NCBI GenBank assembly: GCA_016704145.1 | Contig: JADJAS010000003.1 | Location: 1 to 64,000 of the forward strand | DNA length: 64,000 nt | DNA from: Rhodocyclaceae bacterium | GTDB lineage: Bacteria; Pseudomonadota; Gammaproteobacteria; Burkholderiales; Rhodocyclaceae | Direction: 5' to 3' | In this document: in pieces, positions 27,159 to 36,009 of the stretch | Numbering within the stretch: position 1 is the stretch's first letter | Layout: each line of letters opens with the position of its first letter | Made by a program: the position numbers and the translations under genes | The notes under the pieces: generated by a model | The model's input: the letters and a program-made list of their open reading frames with translations, nothing else | What the model was told of the DNA's origin: nothing | Databases searched by the model: none

Positions 27159-27431
27159 ATGCGCTGGCCAACCTGGGTACTGGCGGCATTGATTGTGCTG
27201 CTCCAGTACCCGCTCTGGCTGGGCAAGGGCGGCTGGCTGCGCGTCTGGGACCTCGATCGGCAGGTTCGCGCGCAGCGGGACGTCAACCTGAAGCTGGAAA
27301 GCCGCAACGCCGGTCTCGACGCAGAAGTGCGCGACCTCAAGACCGGCTTCGACGCCATCGAGGAGCGGGCCCGCTTCGAACTGGGTCTCGTCAAGGAAGG
27401 CGAAGTCTTCGTCCAGGTACCGCAAAAGTGA
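27159..27431 (+). CDS. ftsB: Cell division protein FtsB
   Basis: 90 residues, bitopic inner-membrane protein. It has a short N-terminus, one helix (about residues 5-21, WVLAALIVLLQYPLWLG) and then a periplasmic coiled coil (residues 30-70). The conserved DLKTGFDAIEERARFELGLVKEGEVF is diagnostic of the FtsB/DivIC family. It acts with FtsL and FtsQ in the divisome. Position after eno is conserved in betaproteobacteria. Confidence 0.92.
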   Translation: MRWPTWVLAALIVLLQYPLWLGKGGWLRVWDLDRQVRAQRDVNLKLESRNAGLDAEVRDLKTGFDAIEERARFELGLVKEGEVFVQVPQK

Positions 27432-27475
27432 CAGTCTGGCATCGTCGACCGGGGACTTCAATAACTCTGTCATGG

Positions 27476-27493
27476 TGTTGCATATTTACAACA
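27476..27493. promoter_or_regulatory. Palindromic site upstream of the TonB-dependent receptor gene
   Basis: TGTTG and CAACA arms separated by 8 bases lie 155 bases before the receptor start, within the 216-base gap after ftsB. This could be a regulator-binding site for the accessory cluster. No match to a known operator was recognised, and the rest of the gap shows nothing clear apart from the ribosome-binding region. Confidence 0.3.
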
Positions 27494-27647
27494 ATGCATC
27501 CAAATGGACGATTTCGCCGAAACGAAGCGGTGTAATGTTGCCGACGCGCGTATTGGGAAGACGCGCATCGGCAGGCCTGTTGGTGAACGATCGGCGGCGA
27601 GGTCCGATGGACCCGACCAATATTCATATTTTTCTAGCGGAGAAAAC

Positions 27648-30008
27648 ATGAACAAAATCGAAGGCGGATTCGTGCTGCGTGTGCTGCCGATTCTCATTGC
27701 GTCGGTCTATGCCGGCGGCGCGTTCGCGCAGGAGAAGATCGAGGAAGTCATCGTCACCGCGCAAAAGCGCAAGGAAAAATTGCAGGAAGTGCCGATCTCC
27801 ATCTCGGCGATCAGTGGCGGCCAACTGGAGGTGCGCGGCATCGACGGCGCCAAGGATCTCAACGCCCTGGCGCCCAATGTCACCGTGGTGAACACCGGGG
27901 GTAGTTCTCTGATCGCGGCGACCTCGATCCGTGGCATGAACTCCGGCCAGCCGGCGATCTGGGCGGATCCGTCGGTCGGCATCTACGTCGATGGCATTTT
28001 CGTCGGCAAGAACCAGGGCGCGCTGTTCGATGTGATCGACATGGAGCGCGTCGAAGTCCTGCGCGGGCCTCAGGGCACGCTGTTCGGGCGCAATACCGAG
28101 GGCGGCGCCATTAACATGATCTCGCGCAAGCCGTCCGGCGAGTTCTCGGGCAATGTCGGCTTCGAAATCGGCAACTACAGCCGCCAGGTCGCCAAGGTTT
28201 CGATGGATTTACCGCGTATGGGCATGCTGCGCGCATCCTTTGCGCTGCGCGATGAAAAGCGGAACGGCACGGTCGGCAACGACAACGGCGGGGCCTGGAA
28301 CGACCGCGACCGGCAGAGCGGTCGCGTGGCGCTGGGACTGGATGTCTCGCCGAGTTTCAAGATCGACTATGCCTACGACAAGACCAACATCGACGAGAAG
28401 CCACTGGCTACCTCGCTGTACGCCTCGACCGGCTACGGTGCCCTCTATACGTCGCCCGCCGTCGCCACGACCTATGGCTATTTCCAGAATGGCGTGCCAA
28501 CTGCCACCGGGCGCCTACCTTCTCTGGCCTCCCGGATTGCTCCCTATGCCAGCAAGTCGCATCCATCGACGGTGACCAGCGACCCCGGGCGGTCTTATTT
28601 CAACACGCTGGACATTGACGGCCATGCGCTGACGGCCACCTACGAGATCAATGCGAGCAACACGCTCAAGTACATCGGCGCCAAGCGCAAGATGCGCTAC
28701 CGGGACAGCACGGACCTCGATGGCACGCCAATAAGCCTCTTCAACGCCGGCAAGGACACGCATTACGAGACCACATCGCACGAAGTGCAATGGATCGGCA
28801 ACACGGCGAGCATGAATTATGTGCTGGGCGCCTACCTGTTCGAGGAGGATGGCAATACCTATACTTTCCAAAACGGAGCCTTGTATACCTTCGTTCCGGG
28901 GGTGGTCGCTTATCGGCAGCCCTGGTATCGGGTCCAGACCGATGCGAAGGCCATCTATGGTCAGGTGGATTACAAGCTGACGGCCGCGTTGACCGCCACG
29001 CTGGGCATGCGCTATACGCGTGAGGAGAAGCGCGGCAATCTGTGGCGGATCAACACCAATGCTAGCTACGCCATGCCGGCATCGGCCTCCGTTGTCTGCT
29101 CCGCCACCGTCACGGCACCATGCTATCAGGCCGGATTTACTCCGACCGGCGACAAGGAGACCTTCTCGGCCAGTACACCGGTGGTGGCGCTGGCCTACAA
29201 GGTCAACGACACGCTGAATGTCTACGGTCGGGTGGCTCGCGGCTTCAAGAGCGGCGGCTTCCCGCTGGAAGCGCAGACCGTGAGTGCCGCAATGAAGCCC
29301 TACGGACCGGAGAAGTCCACCAGCTACGAGGCAGGCTTCAAGTCCACGCTGTTGGGCGGCAAGGCCAATGTCAATGTCGCCGTCTTCCGCACCGATGTGG
29401 ACGATTGGCATGTGTCGCAACTGCCGGTGGGCGGTACGCAACCAGTCATTGTCAACGCCGGCAAGGCGCGGACGCAAGGCCTGGAAATCGAGGCAGCTTT
29501 CCAGATCGCCGATGGTTGGCGCGCACAACTCAGTTACGGTTATCTCGAGTCCGAGTTCAAGCGTTTCATGCAATTTACCCAGACCGGGGTGCTGGTCGAC
29601 GCCTCGTCGAACAGCGAGATTGGCTACGCACCCAAGAACCAGTTGGCCGTCAACCTGGACGGGCGGCTGGCGAAGACCCGCTGGGGCACGTTGCGTGGCA
29701 TCGTCGATTACGTTTATACCGACGAGTTCTACAACTATGCTGGCCAGAAGTCGGCGACGGCGGCCAACGCGGCGGTCGGCAATTCGGCCGCCGAGTCGAA
29801 GATGCCTTCCACCGGCTTTGTCAATGGCCGCCTGCTGCTGTCGGGCATCCCGGTCGGCGGGCCGGGCATGGCGGACGTCTCGCTGTGGGTGCGCAATGCC
29901 ACCAACGTCAAGCGGCAGTCCTCGCACATCGACGTCGGCGGTTACTACCGGATTGCCACTTGGACGGAGCCGCGCACTTACGGGCTGTCGGTCAACTACA
30001 AGTGGTAA
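27648..30008 (+). CDS. TonB-dependent outer-membrane receptor
   Basis: 786 residues. The signal peptide is residues 1-27 (cleavage after AFA). The TonB box EEVIVTAQKR is at 32-41 and the plug domain about 45-155 (VEVLRGPQGTLFGRNTEGGAINMIS). The 22-strand barrel ends in an aromatic-containing terminus NYKW. It imports a ligand across the outer membrane using TonB energy. The EEVIVTAQKR-type receptors are frequent in organisms degrading hydrophobic or aromatic compounds. The downstream P450, rubredoxin and hydrolase suggest a carbon substrate rather than iron. That is inference from context. Confidence 0.92.
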   Translation: MNKIEGGFVLRVLPILIASVYAGGAFAQEKIEEVIVTAQKRKEKLQEVPISISAISGGQLEVRGIDGAKDLNALAPNVTVVNTGGSSLIAATSIRGMNSGQPAIWADPSVGIYVDGIFVGKNQGALFDVIDMERVEVLRGPQGTLFGRNTEGGAINMISRKPSGEFSGNVGFEIGNYSRQVAKVSMDLPRMGMLRASFALRDEKRNGTVGNDNGGAWNDRDRQSGRVALGLDVSPSFKIDYAYDKTNIDEKPLATSLYASTGYGALYTSPAVATTYGYFQNGVPTATGRLPSLASRIAPYASKSHPSTVTSDPGRSYFNTLDIDGHALTATYEINASNTLKYIGAKRKMRYRDSTDLDGTPISLFNAGKDTHYETTSHEVQWIGNTASMNYVLGAYLFEEDGNTYTFQNGALYTFVPGVVAYRQPWYRVQTDAKAIYGQVDYKLTAALTATLGMRYTREEKRGNLWRINTNASYAMPASASVVCSATVTAPCYQAGFTPTGDKETFSASTPVVALAYKVNDTLNVYGRVARGFKSGGFPLEAQTVSAAMKPYGPEKSTSYEAGFKSTLLGGKANVNVAVFRTDVDDWHVSQLPVGGTQPVIVNAGKARTQGLEIEAAFQIADGWRAQLSYGYLESEFKRFMQFTQTGVLVDASSNSEIGYAPKNQLAVNLDGRLAKTRWGTLRGIVDYVYTDEFYNYAGQKSATAANAAVGNSAAESKMPSTGFVNGRLLLSGIPVGGPGMADVSLWVRNATNVKRQSSHIDVGGYYRIATWTEPRTYGLSVNYKW

Positions 30009-30033
30009 GCTGATCGAGCGCGTCTAGTAGCGA

Positions 30034-30070
30034 TATGGGGTGGGCCGCAGGGTCCGCCCCATTTTTTCGT
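30034..30070 (+). terminator. Rho-independent terminator after the TonB-dependent receptor gene
   Basis: A GC-rich stem (ATGGGGTGGGCC paired with GGTCCGCCCCAT, with G-T pairs) is followed by six Ts. It separates the receptor transcript from the next gene, 26 bases after the stop. Confidence 0.85.
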
Positions 30071-30105
30071 CCCTGTTCATCTATCTCTACCCGGGAGTTG
30101 GCCCC

Positions 30106-31509
30106 ATGGCGTTGCTTCGCCTCATCCATCGTCTGGCTCTGCTGCTGGCGGTCAGCGCTTTTCTGCCGGCCCTGGCCGACAGCACCGCAGCGGCGGCGCC
30201 CTCCGCGAACGGCGGGACCAGCGCGGCCCGCGATGATGCAGTTCGCGCAGCCTTCCTCTATGGCTATCCCTACTACGAATTCCTGTGGCTGCGCGATCAG
30301 GCCATGCACAATGCCCAGGCGCTGACCTACACACGTCTCAACGAGATCCGGCACCAGCGGCATTTGACTACGCCGACCGACCGCTGGGCCAATGGGCCGA
30401 TCCGCGATACCCTGTATTCGACCGCCTGGCTGGATCTGGCCGGCGGCCCGGCGCTCATAGATCTGCCCGACACCGACGACCGCTATTACGTGGTGGTACT
30501 GATCGGCGCCGACACCGACAGCTTCCAATATCTGGGCCGGCGCAGCACCGGCACCCGCGCCCGCAAGGTCGCCGTCGTCGGTCCCAACTGGCAGGGGCCG
30601 GTCCCGGAAGCGGACCAAGTGGTGCGCTCGCCGACCCGGGATGTCTATCTGAATATGCGTGTGCTGGTCCGCGACGATGCGGATCTGCCCAAGGCCAATG
30701 CCCTTCAGGATCGCTTCCGCATTCAGGCGGCTGCGATGGACCCATCACGGGAGCCGCGGGTTCGGCCCCGGGAGCCCGACGTGGGCGCGATGCTGGATGT
30801 GATCAACGAAGCCCTGGCCCGTAATCCGCCACCGGCCCGCGAAGCGCCGCTGCTCGATCGCTACCGGGCCGTCGGCCTGTGCGCCGGCTGCCGCTGGCAG
30901 GACCTGTCCAGAGACTTGCAGGACGCCTGGCGACGCATTGCCCCGGCGGTCAGGACGCGACTGAAGAGCGCCCTTGAGGCCAGTCGCCGCGATCGGCCGC
31001 GGGTTAATGGCTGGCTGCCCTTCCGCCTGCCCCATAGCTTCGGTGACAACTACGCCTTGCGGGCAGGATCGGCGGCCAACTCGGGCGGCATCTTCGGCCT
31101 GGAGGCCGCCGAGGCCACCTATTTCATGGGCCTGACCGATGCCGCCGACGAGCCCCTGGGCGATGGCCGCGGGTACCGGCTGCATCTTCCGGCCGGTGGG
31201 CTGCCCGCAGACGCCTTCTGGTCGGTAAGCCTCTACGAGTTCGAGCCGGGCGCCCCCGGTCAGTACATGCTGCCCAACGCCATCGACCGCTACCTGATCG
31301 CCGACCGGACGCCAGGATTGATACGCAACGCTGATGGTTCCCTGGACATCTGGCTCCAGCCGCAAATGCCGACGCTAGCGGAGCAGCGGGCCAACTGGCT
31401 GCCGACGCCGGCGACGAACCGTTTTTATCTGAACGCCCGCATCTACCAGCCCCGGCCGGAAGTGCTCGATCCCACGTGGGCTATGCCCGCGATCCAGCGC
31501 TGGCCCTGA
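30106..31509 (+). CDS. Exported DUF1254/DUF1214 domain protein
   Basis: 467 residues from ATG 30106, which directly begins a signal peptide (MALLRLIHRLALLLAVSAFLPALA); an upstream in-frame start runs through the terminator and is unlikely. The N-terminal half has YGYPYYEFLWLR and YSTAWLDLAGGPALIDLPD, typical of DUF1254. The C-terminal part, with LPADAFWSVSLYEF and WLPTP plus FYLNARIYQP, is typical of DUF1214. The biochemical function of this family is not established. Placement between a TonB receptor and a P450 suggests periplasmic handling of the same substrate. Confidence 0.78.
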   Translation: MALLRLIHRLALLLAVSAFLPALADSTAAAAPSANGGTSAARDDAVRAAFLYGYPYYEFLWLRDQAMHNAQALTYTRLNEIRHQRHLTTPTDRWANGPIRDTLYSTAWLDLAGGPALIDLPDTDDRYYVVVLIGADTDSFQYLGRRSTGTRARKVAVVGPNWQGPVPEADQVVRSPTRDVYLNMRVLVRDDADLPKANALQDRFRIQAAAMDPSREPRVRPREPDVGAMLDVINEALARNPPPAREAPLLDRYRAVGLCAGCRWQDLSRDLQDAWRRIAPAVRTRLKSALEASRRDRPRVNGWLPFRLPHSFGDNYALRAGSAANSGGIFGLEAAEATYFMGLTDAADEPLGDGRGYRLHLPAGGLPADAFWSVSLYEFEPGAPGQYMLPNAIDRYLIADRTPGLIRNADGSLDIWLQPQMPTLAEQRANWLPTPATNRFYLNARIYQPRPEVLDPTWAMPAIQRWP

Positions 31510-31555
31510 GTCGCCAGCGTCTTTTCAAACACGGCCCCCTGAGAAGGATCAAGCC

Positions 31556-32803
31556 ATGAGCAATCGTCCCGGCCTTCCGGCCGACATCGACATCTTCAGC
31601 CCGCCGCGCTACGCCGACGAGGCCAGTTTGTTCCGCGACTTCGCCTACCTGCGACAGTACCTGCCGCTGGCCTGGGTGGAGCGAGAGCCCTACCAGCCCT
31701 TCTGGACCGTGGTGCGCAGCGCTGACATCAAGGCCATCGAGAAGGATCACGAGACCTTCATCAACGCGCCGCGCCTGACCCTGCTGCCCAAGCAGGTGGA
31801 GGCGGCGACCATCCAGGCCTATGGCACGCGTACCGCCGGCGTGCGCGCCATCATCGACATGGACCTGCCCGATCACCGCAAGTACCGGGACGTGGCCTCC
31901 CGCTGGTTCATCGGCGCCGGCCTGCGCAAGCTGATGCCGCGCGTCGACCAACTGGCAGAACGCTTCATCGACGAGATGGTGGCCAAGGGCGGCGAGTGCG
32001 ACTTCGCCACCGATGTGGCGGTGTGGTATCCGCTGCAGGTGATTGCCTCCATGCTCGGGCTGCCGGAGACCGAGGCACCCTACATCCTGCGCATGACCCA
32101 GCAATTGCTCGGCGCCCAGGACCCGGACCTGCAGCGTTCGGACCAGTATGGCGCCGATGCTTACGTGGAGTTCTCCGGCTACCTGGGCAAGCTCCTGGCG
32201 GAGCGTCGCGCCAATCCCGGCGACGACCTGGCCAGCGCCATCGCCAATGCCGAAATCGACGGCAGCCCCATCGGCATGGTCGATGCCCTGTCCTACTACC
32301 TGATCGCCATCACCGCCGGTCATGACACGACGTCCGGCGCGATCACCGGCGGCATGCATGCTTTCATCCAGAATCCGGGAGAGATGGCCAAATTGCGCGC
32401 CCGGCCCGAATTGACTCGCAGCGCCAGCAACGAGATCTGCCGCTGGGTGAGTCCAGTCAAGCATTTCATGCGCACCGCAACGCGGGACTTCGAACTGCAC
32501 GGCCAGACCATCCAGGCCGGAGAAGCGGTGGCCCTGTTCTTCCCCTCCGGCAACCGGGACGAGACCGCCTTCCCCGATCCGGATCGCTTCGATATCGAGC
32601 GCAACACCGAGGGTCACCTGGCCTTCGGTTATGGCATCCACGCCTGTGTCGGCCGGCAATTGGCCCTGGCCGAACTGGATGCCTTCTTTGGCAAGCTGAT
32701 CCCGCGTTTGCAGAAAGTGGAATTCGCCGGTGAAGCGCGCCTGATCCAGTCCAACCTGGTGGGCGGCTACAAGAACCTGCCGATCCGCTACACCATCGCC
32801 TGA
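31556..32803 (+). CDS. Cytochrome P450 monooxygenase
   Basis: 415 residues, soluble bacterial type. The I-helix oxygen-binding motif AGHDTT is at 254-259, the ExxR motif EICR at 293-296, and the haem-binding loop FGYGIHACVG carries the thiolate ligand Cys364. It would hydroxylate a hydrophobic substrate using two electrons from a redox partner. A rubredoxin gene follows after 11 bases, so rubredoxin is a candidate donor instead of the more usual [2Fe-2S] ferredoxin. Overall it resembles the steroid/fatty-acid P450 group, but the CYP family was not determined. Confidence 0.92.
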   Translation: MSNRPGLPADIDIFSPPRYADEASLFRDFAYLRQYLPLAWVEREPYQPFWTVVRSADIKAIEKDHETFINAPRLTLLPKQVEAATIQAYGTRTAGVRAIIDMDLPDHRKYRDVASRWFIGAGLRKLMPRVDQLAERFIDEMVAKGGECDFATDVAVWYPLQVIASMLGLPETEAPYILRMTQQLLGAQDPDLQRSDQYGADAYVEFSGYLGKLLAERRANPGDDLASAIANAEIDGSPIGMVDALSYYLIAITAGHDTTSGAITGGMHAFIQNPGEMAKLRARPELTRSASNEICRWVSPVKHFMRTATRDFELHGQTIQAGEAVALFFPSGNRDETAFPDPDRFDIERNTEGHLAFGYGIHACVGRQLALAELDAFFGKLIPRLQKVEFAGEARLIQSNLVGGYKNLPIRYTIA

Positions 32804-32814
32804 AGGGGACCGCC

Positions 32815-32979
32815 GTGAAGACTTGGATGTGCCTGACCTGCGGCTTCATCTACGACGAGGCGAAAGGCCGGCCCGATGAGGGTCTCGAGCCTGGCACGCC
32901 CTGGGAATCGGTTCCCGAGACCTGGGTCTGTCCGGATTGCGGCACGCCCAAGTCCGATTTCGAGATGGTCGAGATTTGA
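32815..32979 (+). CDS. Rubredoxin
   Basis: 54 residues with a GTG start behind GAAGGGG. The two iron-binding knuckles are CLTCGFIYDEAKG (CxxCG near residues 6-10) and CPDCGTPKSDFEMVE (near 39-43), with the WESVPETWVCPDCG core. All four cysteine ligands are present. Rubredoxins carry one electron on a mononuclear Fe(Cys)4 site. It is the third member of a tight P450-rubredoxin pair, which implies electron transfer to the P450, but no rubredoxin reductase gene is visible here. The gene is easily missed because of its length. Confidence 0.93.
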   Translation: MKTWMCLTCGFIYDEAKGRPDEGLEPGTPWESVPETWVCPDCGTPKSDFEMVEI

Positions 32980-33074
32980 GCGCCGACCTGCTACGACGAT
33001 TTGCTACGACGCCTCGCCACAAAGATTTGCCACAACGTGTTCCCACAAGGTTTTGCCACGGAGTCCTTGCGACC

Positions 33075-34538
33075 ATGAATTTGCCCACCATCCAGAACGC
33101 CGCCTGCCGGATCTTCGCCGCCTTGATGTTGTCGTTGCTGATCCTGCCGGGCGTGCGCGCCCATGAGGAAGCGGCGCCGACCAACGCCAACAGTGCCTCG
33201 GAGCGCTGGTCCCAGGCGCGGGCGGCGGTGATCAAGGCCAATCCCGATCTGCTTCGCATCATCGCCAGGGGCGGATCGTTCAACAGCGAGTTTTCCCAGG
33301 CCATCGCCAACAACATGTACAGCCGCAGCGACCCGGCGGCCATCGCCGCCGCCCGCGCCAAGCTGAAGGTGGAGCCCCAGGGCGAGCGCAGCTGGCTGCT
33401 GCGCCTGCCCTTCGTGAATATCGCGGTATTCGAGACGGATGCGGGCCTGGTGCTGGTGGATTCCGGCTACGCGCCGGCCGGTCCGGTGCTCAAGGAGACC
33501 CTGGCCAAGCTGAGCAGTAAGCCGGTGCACACCATCATCCACAGCCATTACCACGCCGATCACGCCTGGGGCGCCTGGGCCTTGATGGAGACCGGTCCCG
33601 GCGGCAGCCGGCCGCGCATCGTCGCCACCGACGTCTTCGCAGAGCAGTTGGGTCTGGACCTGCGTACCACCGGCTTGATCGCGCGGCAGAATCAGCAGAA
33701 GTGGACGCCGAAAACCTGGGCCGACGCCATCGCCCCCAGCGAAACCTTCCACGGCAGGACGGTACTGAAGATCGGCGGCGAGGACTTCGTGCTTACCCAC
33801 GCCCGGGGCGAGACCGAGGACCAGCTCTGGGTGGCCGTGCCTTCCAGGCGCATCGTGGTCAGCGCCGATTACTACCAGGCCTTCATGCCCAATGCCGGCA
33901 ACGGCCGGCGCCGCCAGCGCTTCCCCGAGGAGTGGGCACAGGCCCTGCGGCAGATGGCCGACCTGAAGCCGACGCGCCTGCTGACCATGCACGGGCCGGC
34001 GGTCAGCGGCGAGGCGGAGATCCGCGACCGGCTGACCGCCCATGCCACGTTGCTGGAGACCATCGCCGAACAGGTGGTGCGCGGCCTCAATGCCGGCCAG
34101 CGGGTGGACCAGATCATCGACGGCATTCGCATACCGGCGGAACTGGCCAATCGCCCGGACCTGAAGCCGGAGTACAGCACCATTCAGGACATCGGCCGCA
34201 TGGTGGTCAAGCAGTACAGCGGCTGGTGGGACGACATTCCCTCGCACTGGAATCCCGCGCCCATGGCCGCCCAGGGGCGGGCCATCGCCGATCTCGCCGG
34301 TGGCGCGCGGCCCCTGATCGAGCGGGCCAAGACCTTGGTCAAGATCGACCCGGCGCTGGGCGCCAGCCTGGCCGATTGGGCCTGGTTGGCCGCGCCCGAC
34401 GATGCGGAGGTCTTGCGCGGCGTTCTGGAAGTCTATGGCCGGCGCAGTGCCACCAGCATCACCACCCAGGAGGCGCTCGCCTACTTGGAACACATGACCC
34501 ACCTGCGTCTGCGGCTCGATGACTTGACCGGCAAGTAG
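33075..34538 (+). CDS. Exported metallo-beta-lactamase-fold hydrolase, alkylsulfatase-like
   Basis: 487 residues from ATG 33075, which begins a signal peptide ending near VRAH. The metal-binding motif HSHYHADHAWG (HxHxDH, near residue 155) and the later GETEDQLWVAVPSRRIVVSADYY are as in SdsA/BDS1-type alkylsulfatases. The YSGWWDDIPSHWNPAP segment resembles their dimerisation domain. Those enzymes have about 650 residues with a C-terminal SCP2-like domain, which is missing here. Sulfatase activity is therefore uncertain; another ester or thioester substrate is possible. Confidence 0.78.
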   Translation: MNLPTIQNAACRIFAALMLSLLILPGVRAHEEAAPTNANSASERWSQARAAVIKANPDLLRIIARGGSFNSEFSQAIANNMYSRSDPAAIAAARAKLKVEPQGERSWLLRLPFVNIAVFETDAGLVLVDSGYAPAGPVLKETLAKLSSKPVHTIIHSHYHADHAWGAWALMETGPGGSRPRIVATDVFAEQLGLDLRTTGLIARQNQQKWTPKTWADAIAPSETFHGRTVLKIGGEDFVLTHARGETEDQLWVAVPSRRIVVSADYYQAFMPNAGNGRRRQRFPEEWAQALRQMADLKPTRLLTMHGPAVSGEAEIRDRLTAHATLLETIAEQVVRGLNAGQRVDQIIDGIRIPAELANRPDLKPEYSTIQDIGRMVVKQYSGWWDDIPSHWNPAPMAAQGRAIADLAGGARPLIERAKTLVKIDPALGASLADWAWLAAPDDAEVLRGVLEVYGRRSATSITTQEALAYLEHMTHLRLRLDDLTGK

Positions 34539-34548
34539 TCGGCAAGGT

Positions 34549-34698
34549 GGCGGTTTCGAGGTGATCCTGTCGCCCACACGAAGCGACGGCAACTGGCTGG
34601 AGAGTCCCGCGGATGCCGATCTGGTGCTGGTGCGGCAGATTTTCAGCGACTGGAGGAAGGAGCGGCCCGACGATATCCACATCGACCGGATCGTCCGC
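34549..34698 (+). pseudogene. Gene fragment related to the exported protein at 36010-37245
   Basis: A 50-codon segment, read in one frame without start or stop, begins GGFEVILSPTRSDGNW and includes RQIFSDWRKE. It aligns without gaps to residues 158-207 of the 36010-37245 product, with about 19 of 50 identities, including RQxFSDW. No initiation codon context or complete domain remains. It is taken as the remnant of a homologous gene cut off at the boundary with the minus-strand gene at 34713. Confidence 0.6.
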
Positions 34699-34712
34699 TG
34701 TCCGGTGGCGTG

Positions 34713-35237
34713 TCAGTCGATCGGCCGAAGCTTGCGCTGGCAATCCTGCCAGGCCGCCACGTAATTGCTGGCGTTGGTGTGCAGGTCGGCGATGTCCTCG
34801 GCGCTGAGCTGACGGATGATCCGGCCCGGCGAGCCGATGACCAGGGACCGGTCGGGTATTACCTTGCCTTCGGGAATCAGGCTGCCGGCGCCGATCAGGC
34901 ATTCGCGGCCGATCACGCAGCGGTTGAGCAGGATGGCGCCCATGCCGATCAGGCTGTAGTCGCCGATGGTGCAGCCATGCAGCATCGCCATGTGACCGAC
35001 GGTGACGCCCGTGCCTATGGTCAATGGCACGCCTTCGTCGGTGTGCAGCACCGAACCATCCTGGATGTTGGTGTCGTCGCCAATGGTGATGGGGTCGTTG
35101 TCACCGCGCACGGTGACGTTCCACCAGATGCTGACATTGCGGCCGAGCTTGACGTCGCCGACCACGACGGCATTGGGTGCGATCCAGACCGGGTCCGCAA
35201 AACGCGGCTGCCGGTCGCCGAAGGTGTAAATGGGCAT
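34713..35237 (-). CDS. Gamma-carbonic-anhydrase-like hexapeptide-repeat protein
   Basis: 174 residues from ATG 35237; a TTG seven codons earlier is less likely. Left-handed beta-helix with hexapeptide repeats (VVVGDVKLGRNVSIWWNVTVRGD, TIGDDTNIQDGSVLHTDEG, VGHMAMLHGCTIGDYSLIGMGA). The three histidines of the family metal site are visible in VLHTDEG, VGHMAMLHG. It resembles YrdA/PaaY-type proteins. A carbonic anhydrase or CoA-thioesterase activity cannot be decided by eye. Confidence 0.88.
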   Translation of the reverse strand: MPIYTFGDRQPRFADPVWIAPNAVVVGDVKLGRNVSIWWNVTVRGDNDPITIGDDTNIQDGSVLHTDEGVPLTIGTGVTVGHMAMLHGCTIGDYSLIGMGAILLNRCVIGRECLIGAGSLIPEGKVIPDRSLVIGSPGRIIRQLSAEDIADLHTNASNYVAAWQDCQRKLRPID

Positions 35238-35295
35238 GGCGTGCGTCGATATGGGCAAAAGCGGATTCTATTATGGCTCGGCGCGTTACGGCCGT

Positions 35296-35913
35296 TCAGG
35301 GGATGGCCTGGAGGAATTCGCATCGTGACTGCTCCGAACTGGCGAATTCGCCGCTGAAGGCCTGTGTCACGACCCGCTCGTCACCGCGCCGGTCCTCGCC
35401 GAGCAGCAGGCAGAGCTGTTCGGCCTGAACCACGCAGGCGCCGCCGCGTGCCTGGCCAAGGTTGATCAAGGCATCGGCGATATCGCGTGTCATCCATTCC
35501 TGATACGTAAACCGATGGCCGATGGCGTCGACTAGCCGGGCGATGCGGCCGAAGCCGTGCAGTCTGCCGCCCGGAAGATAGCCGACATGGGCGACGCCGC
35601 GGAACGGTACCAGGTGGTGCGGGCAAACGCCGTGGATGGCGATGCCGCGTATGACCACCATGTCCCGCCGTTCGTCCTCGAAGCCTTCGCCCAGGGCCGC
35701 GGCCGGATCGATGTCGTAGCCGCCGAGCAGCCGCTTCTGCCAAAGTTCGCGCACGCGCTGCGCCGTCTTGCCGGTATGCACGGTATCGCCGGCGATGCCA
35801 CAGGCCGCCAGCAGGGCGGTGATCGCCTGCTCGAAGGCGGCGGCGTTGAAGGTACCCTGGCGCGGAATGCCGAGGCAGGGAGACGCGACGCTCGTTGGTG
35901 GGTGTTGGTCCAT
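35296..35913 (-). CDS. folE: GTP cyclohydrolase I (FolE type)
   Basis: 205 residues from ATG 35913. It converts GTP to 7,8-dihydroneopterin triphosphate for folate and related pterins. Zinc ligands lie in GVCPHHLVPFRGVAHVGYLPGG (Cys and His) and GGACVVQAEQLCLLL (second Cys). The family motif CPHHLxPFxGxxxxxYxP is preserved with slight changes (HVGYLPGGRLHGFGRIARLVD). The common GARxxMELRV-like stretch is altered, so it is a somewhat divergent FolE. Confidence 0.87.
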   Translation of the reverse strand: MDQHPPTSVASPCLGIPRQGTFNAAAFEQAITALLAACGIAGDTVHTGKTAQRVRELWQKRLLGGYDIDPAAALGEGFEDERRDMVVIRGIAIHGVCPHHLVPFRGVAHVGYLPGGRLHGFGRIARLVDAIGHRFTYQEWMTRDIADALINLGQARGGACVVQAEQLCLLLGEDRRGDERVVTQAFSGEFASSEQSRCEFLQAIP

Positions 35914-36009
35914 GGGGCTATGATAACGTGGCGCGTCGGTATTCCGTCGCCGCGCCAAGACACATCGCGAGCGGCGATACTGCGCGCGAAGAGATCGAGG
36001 AGCCGGTCA

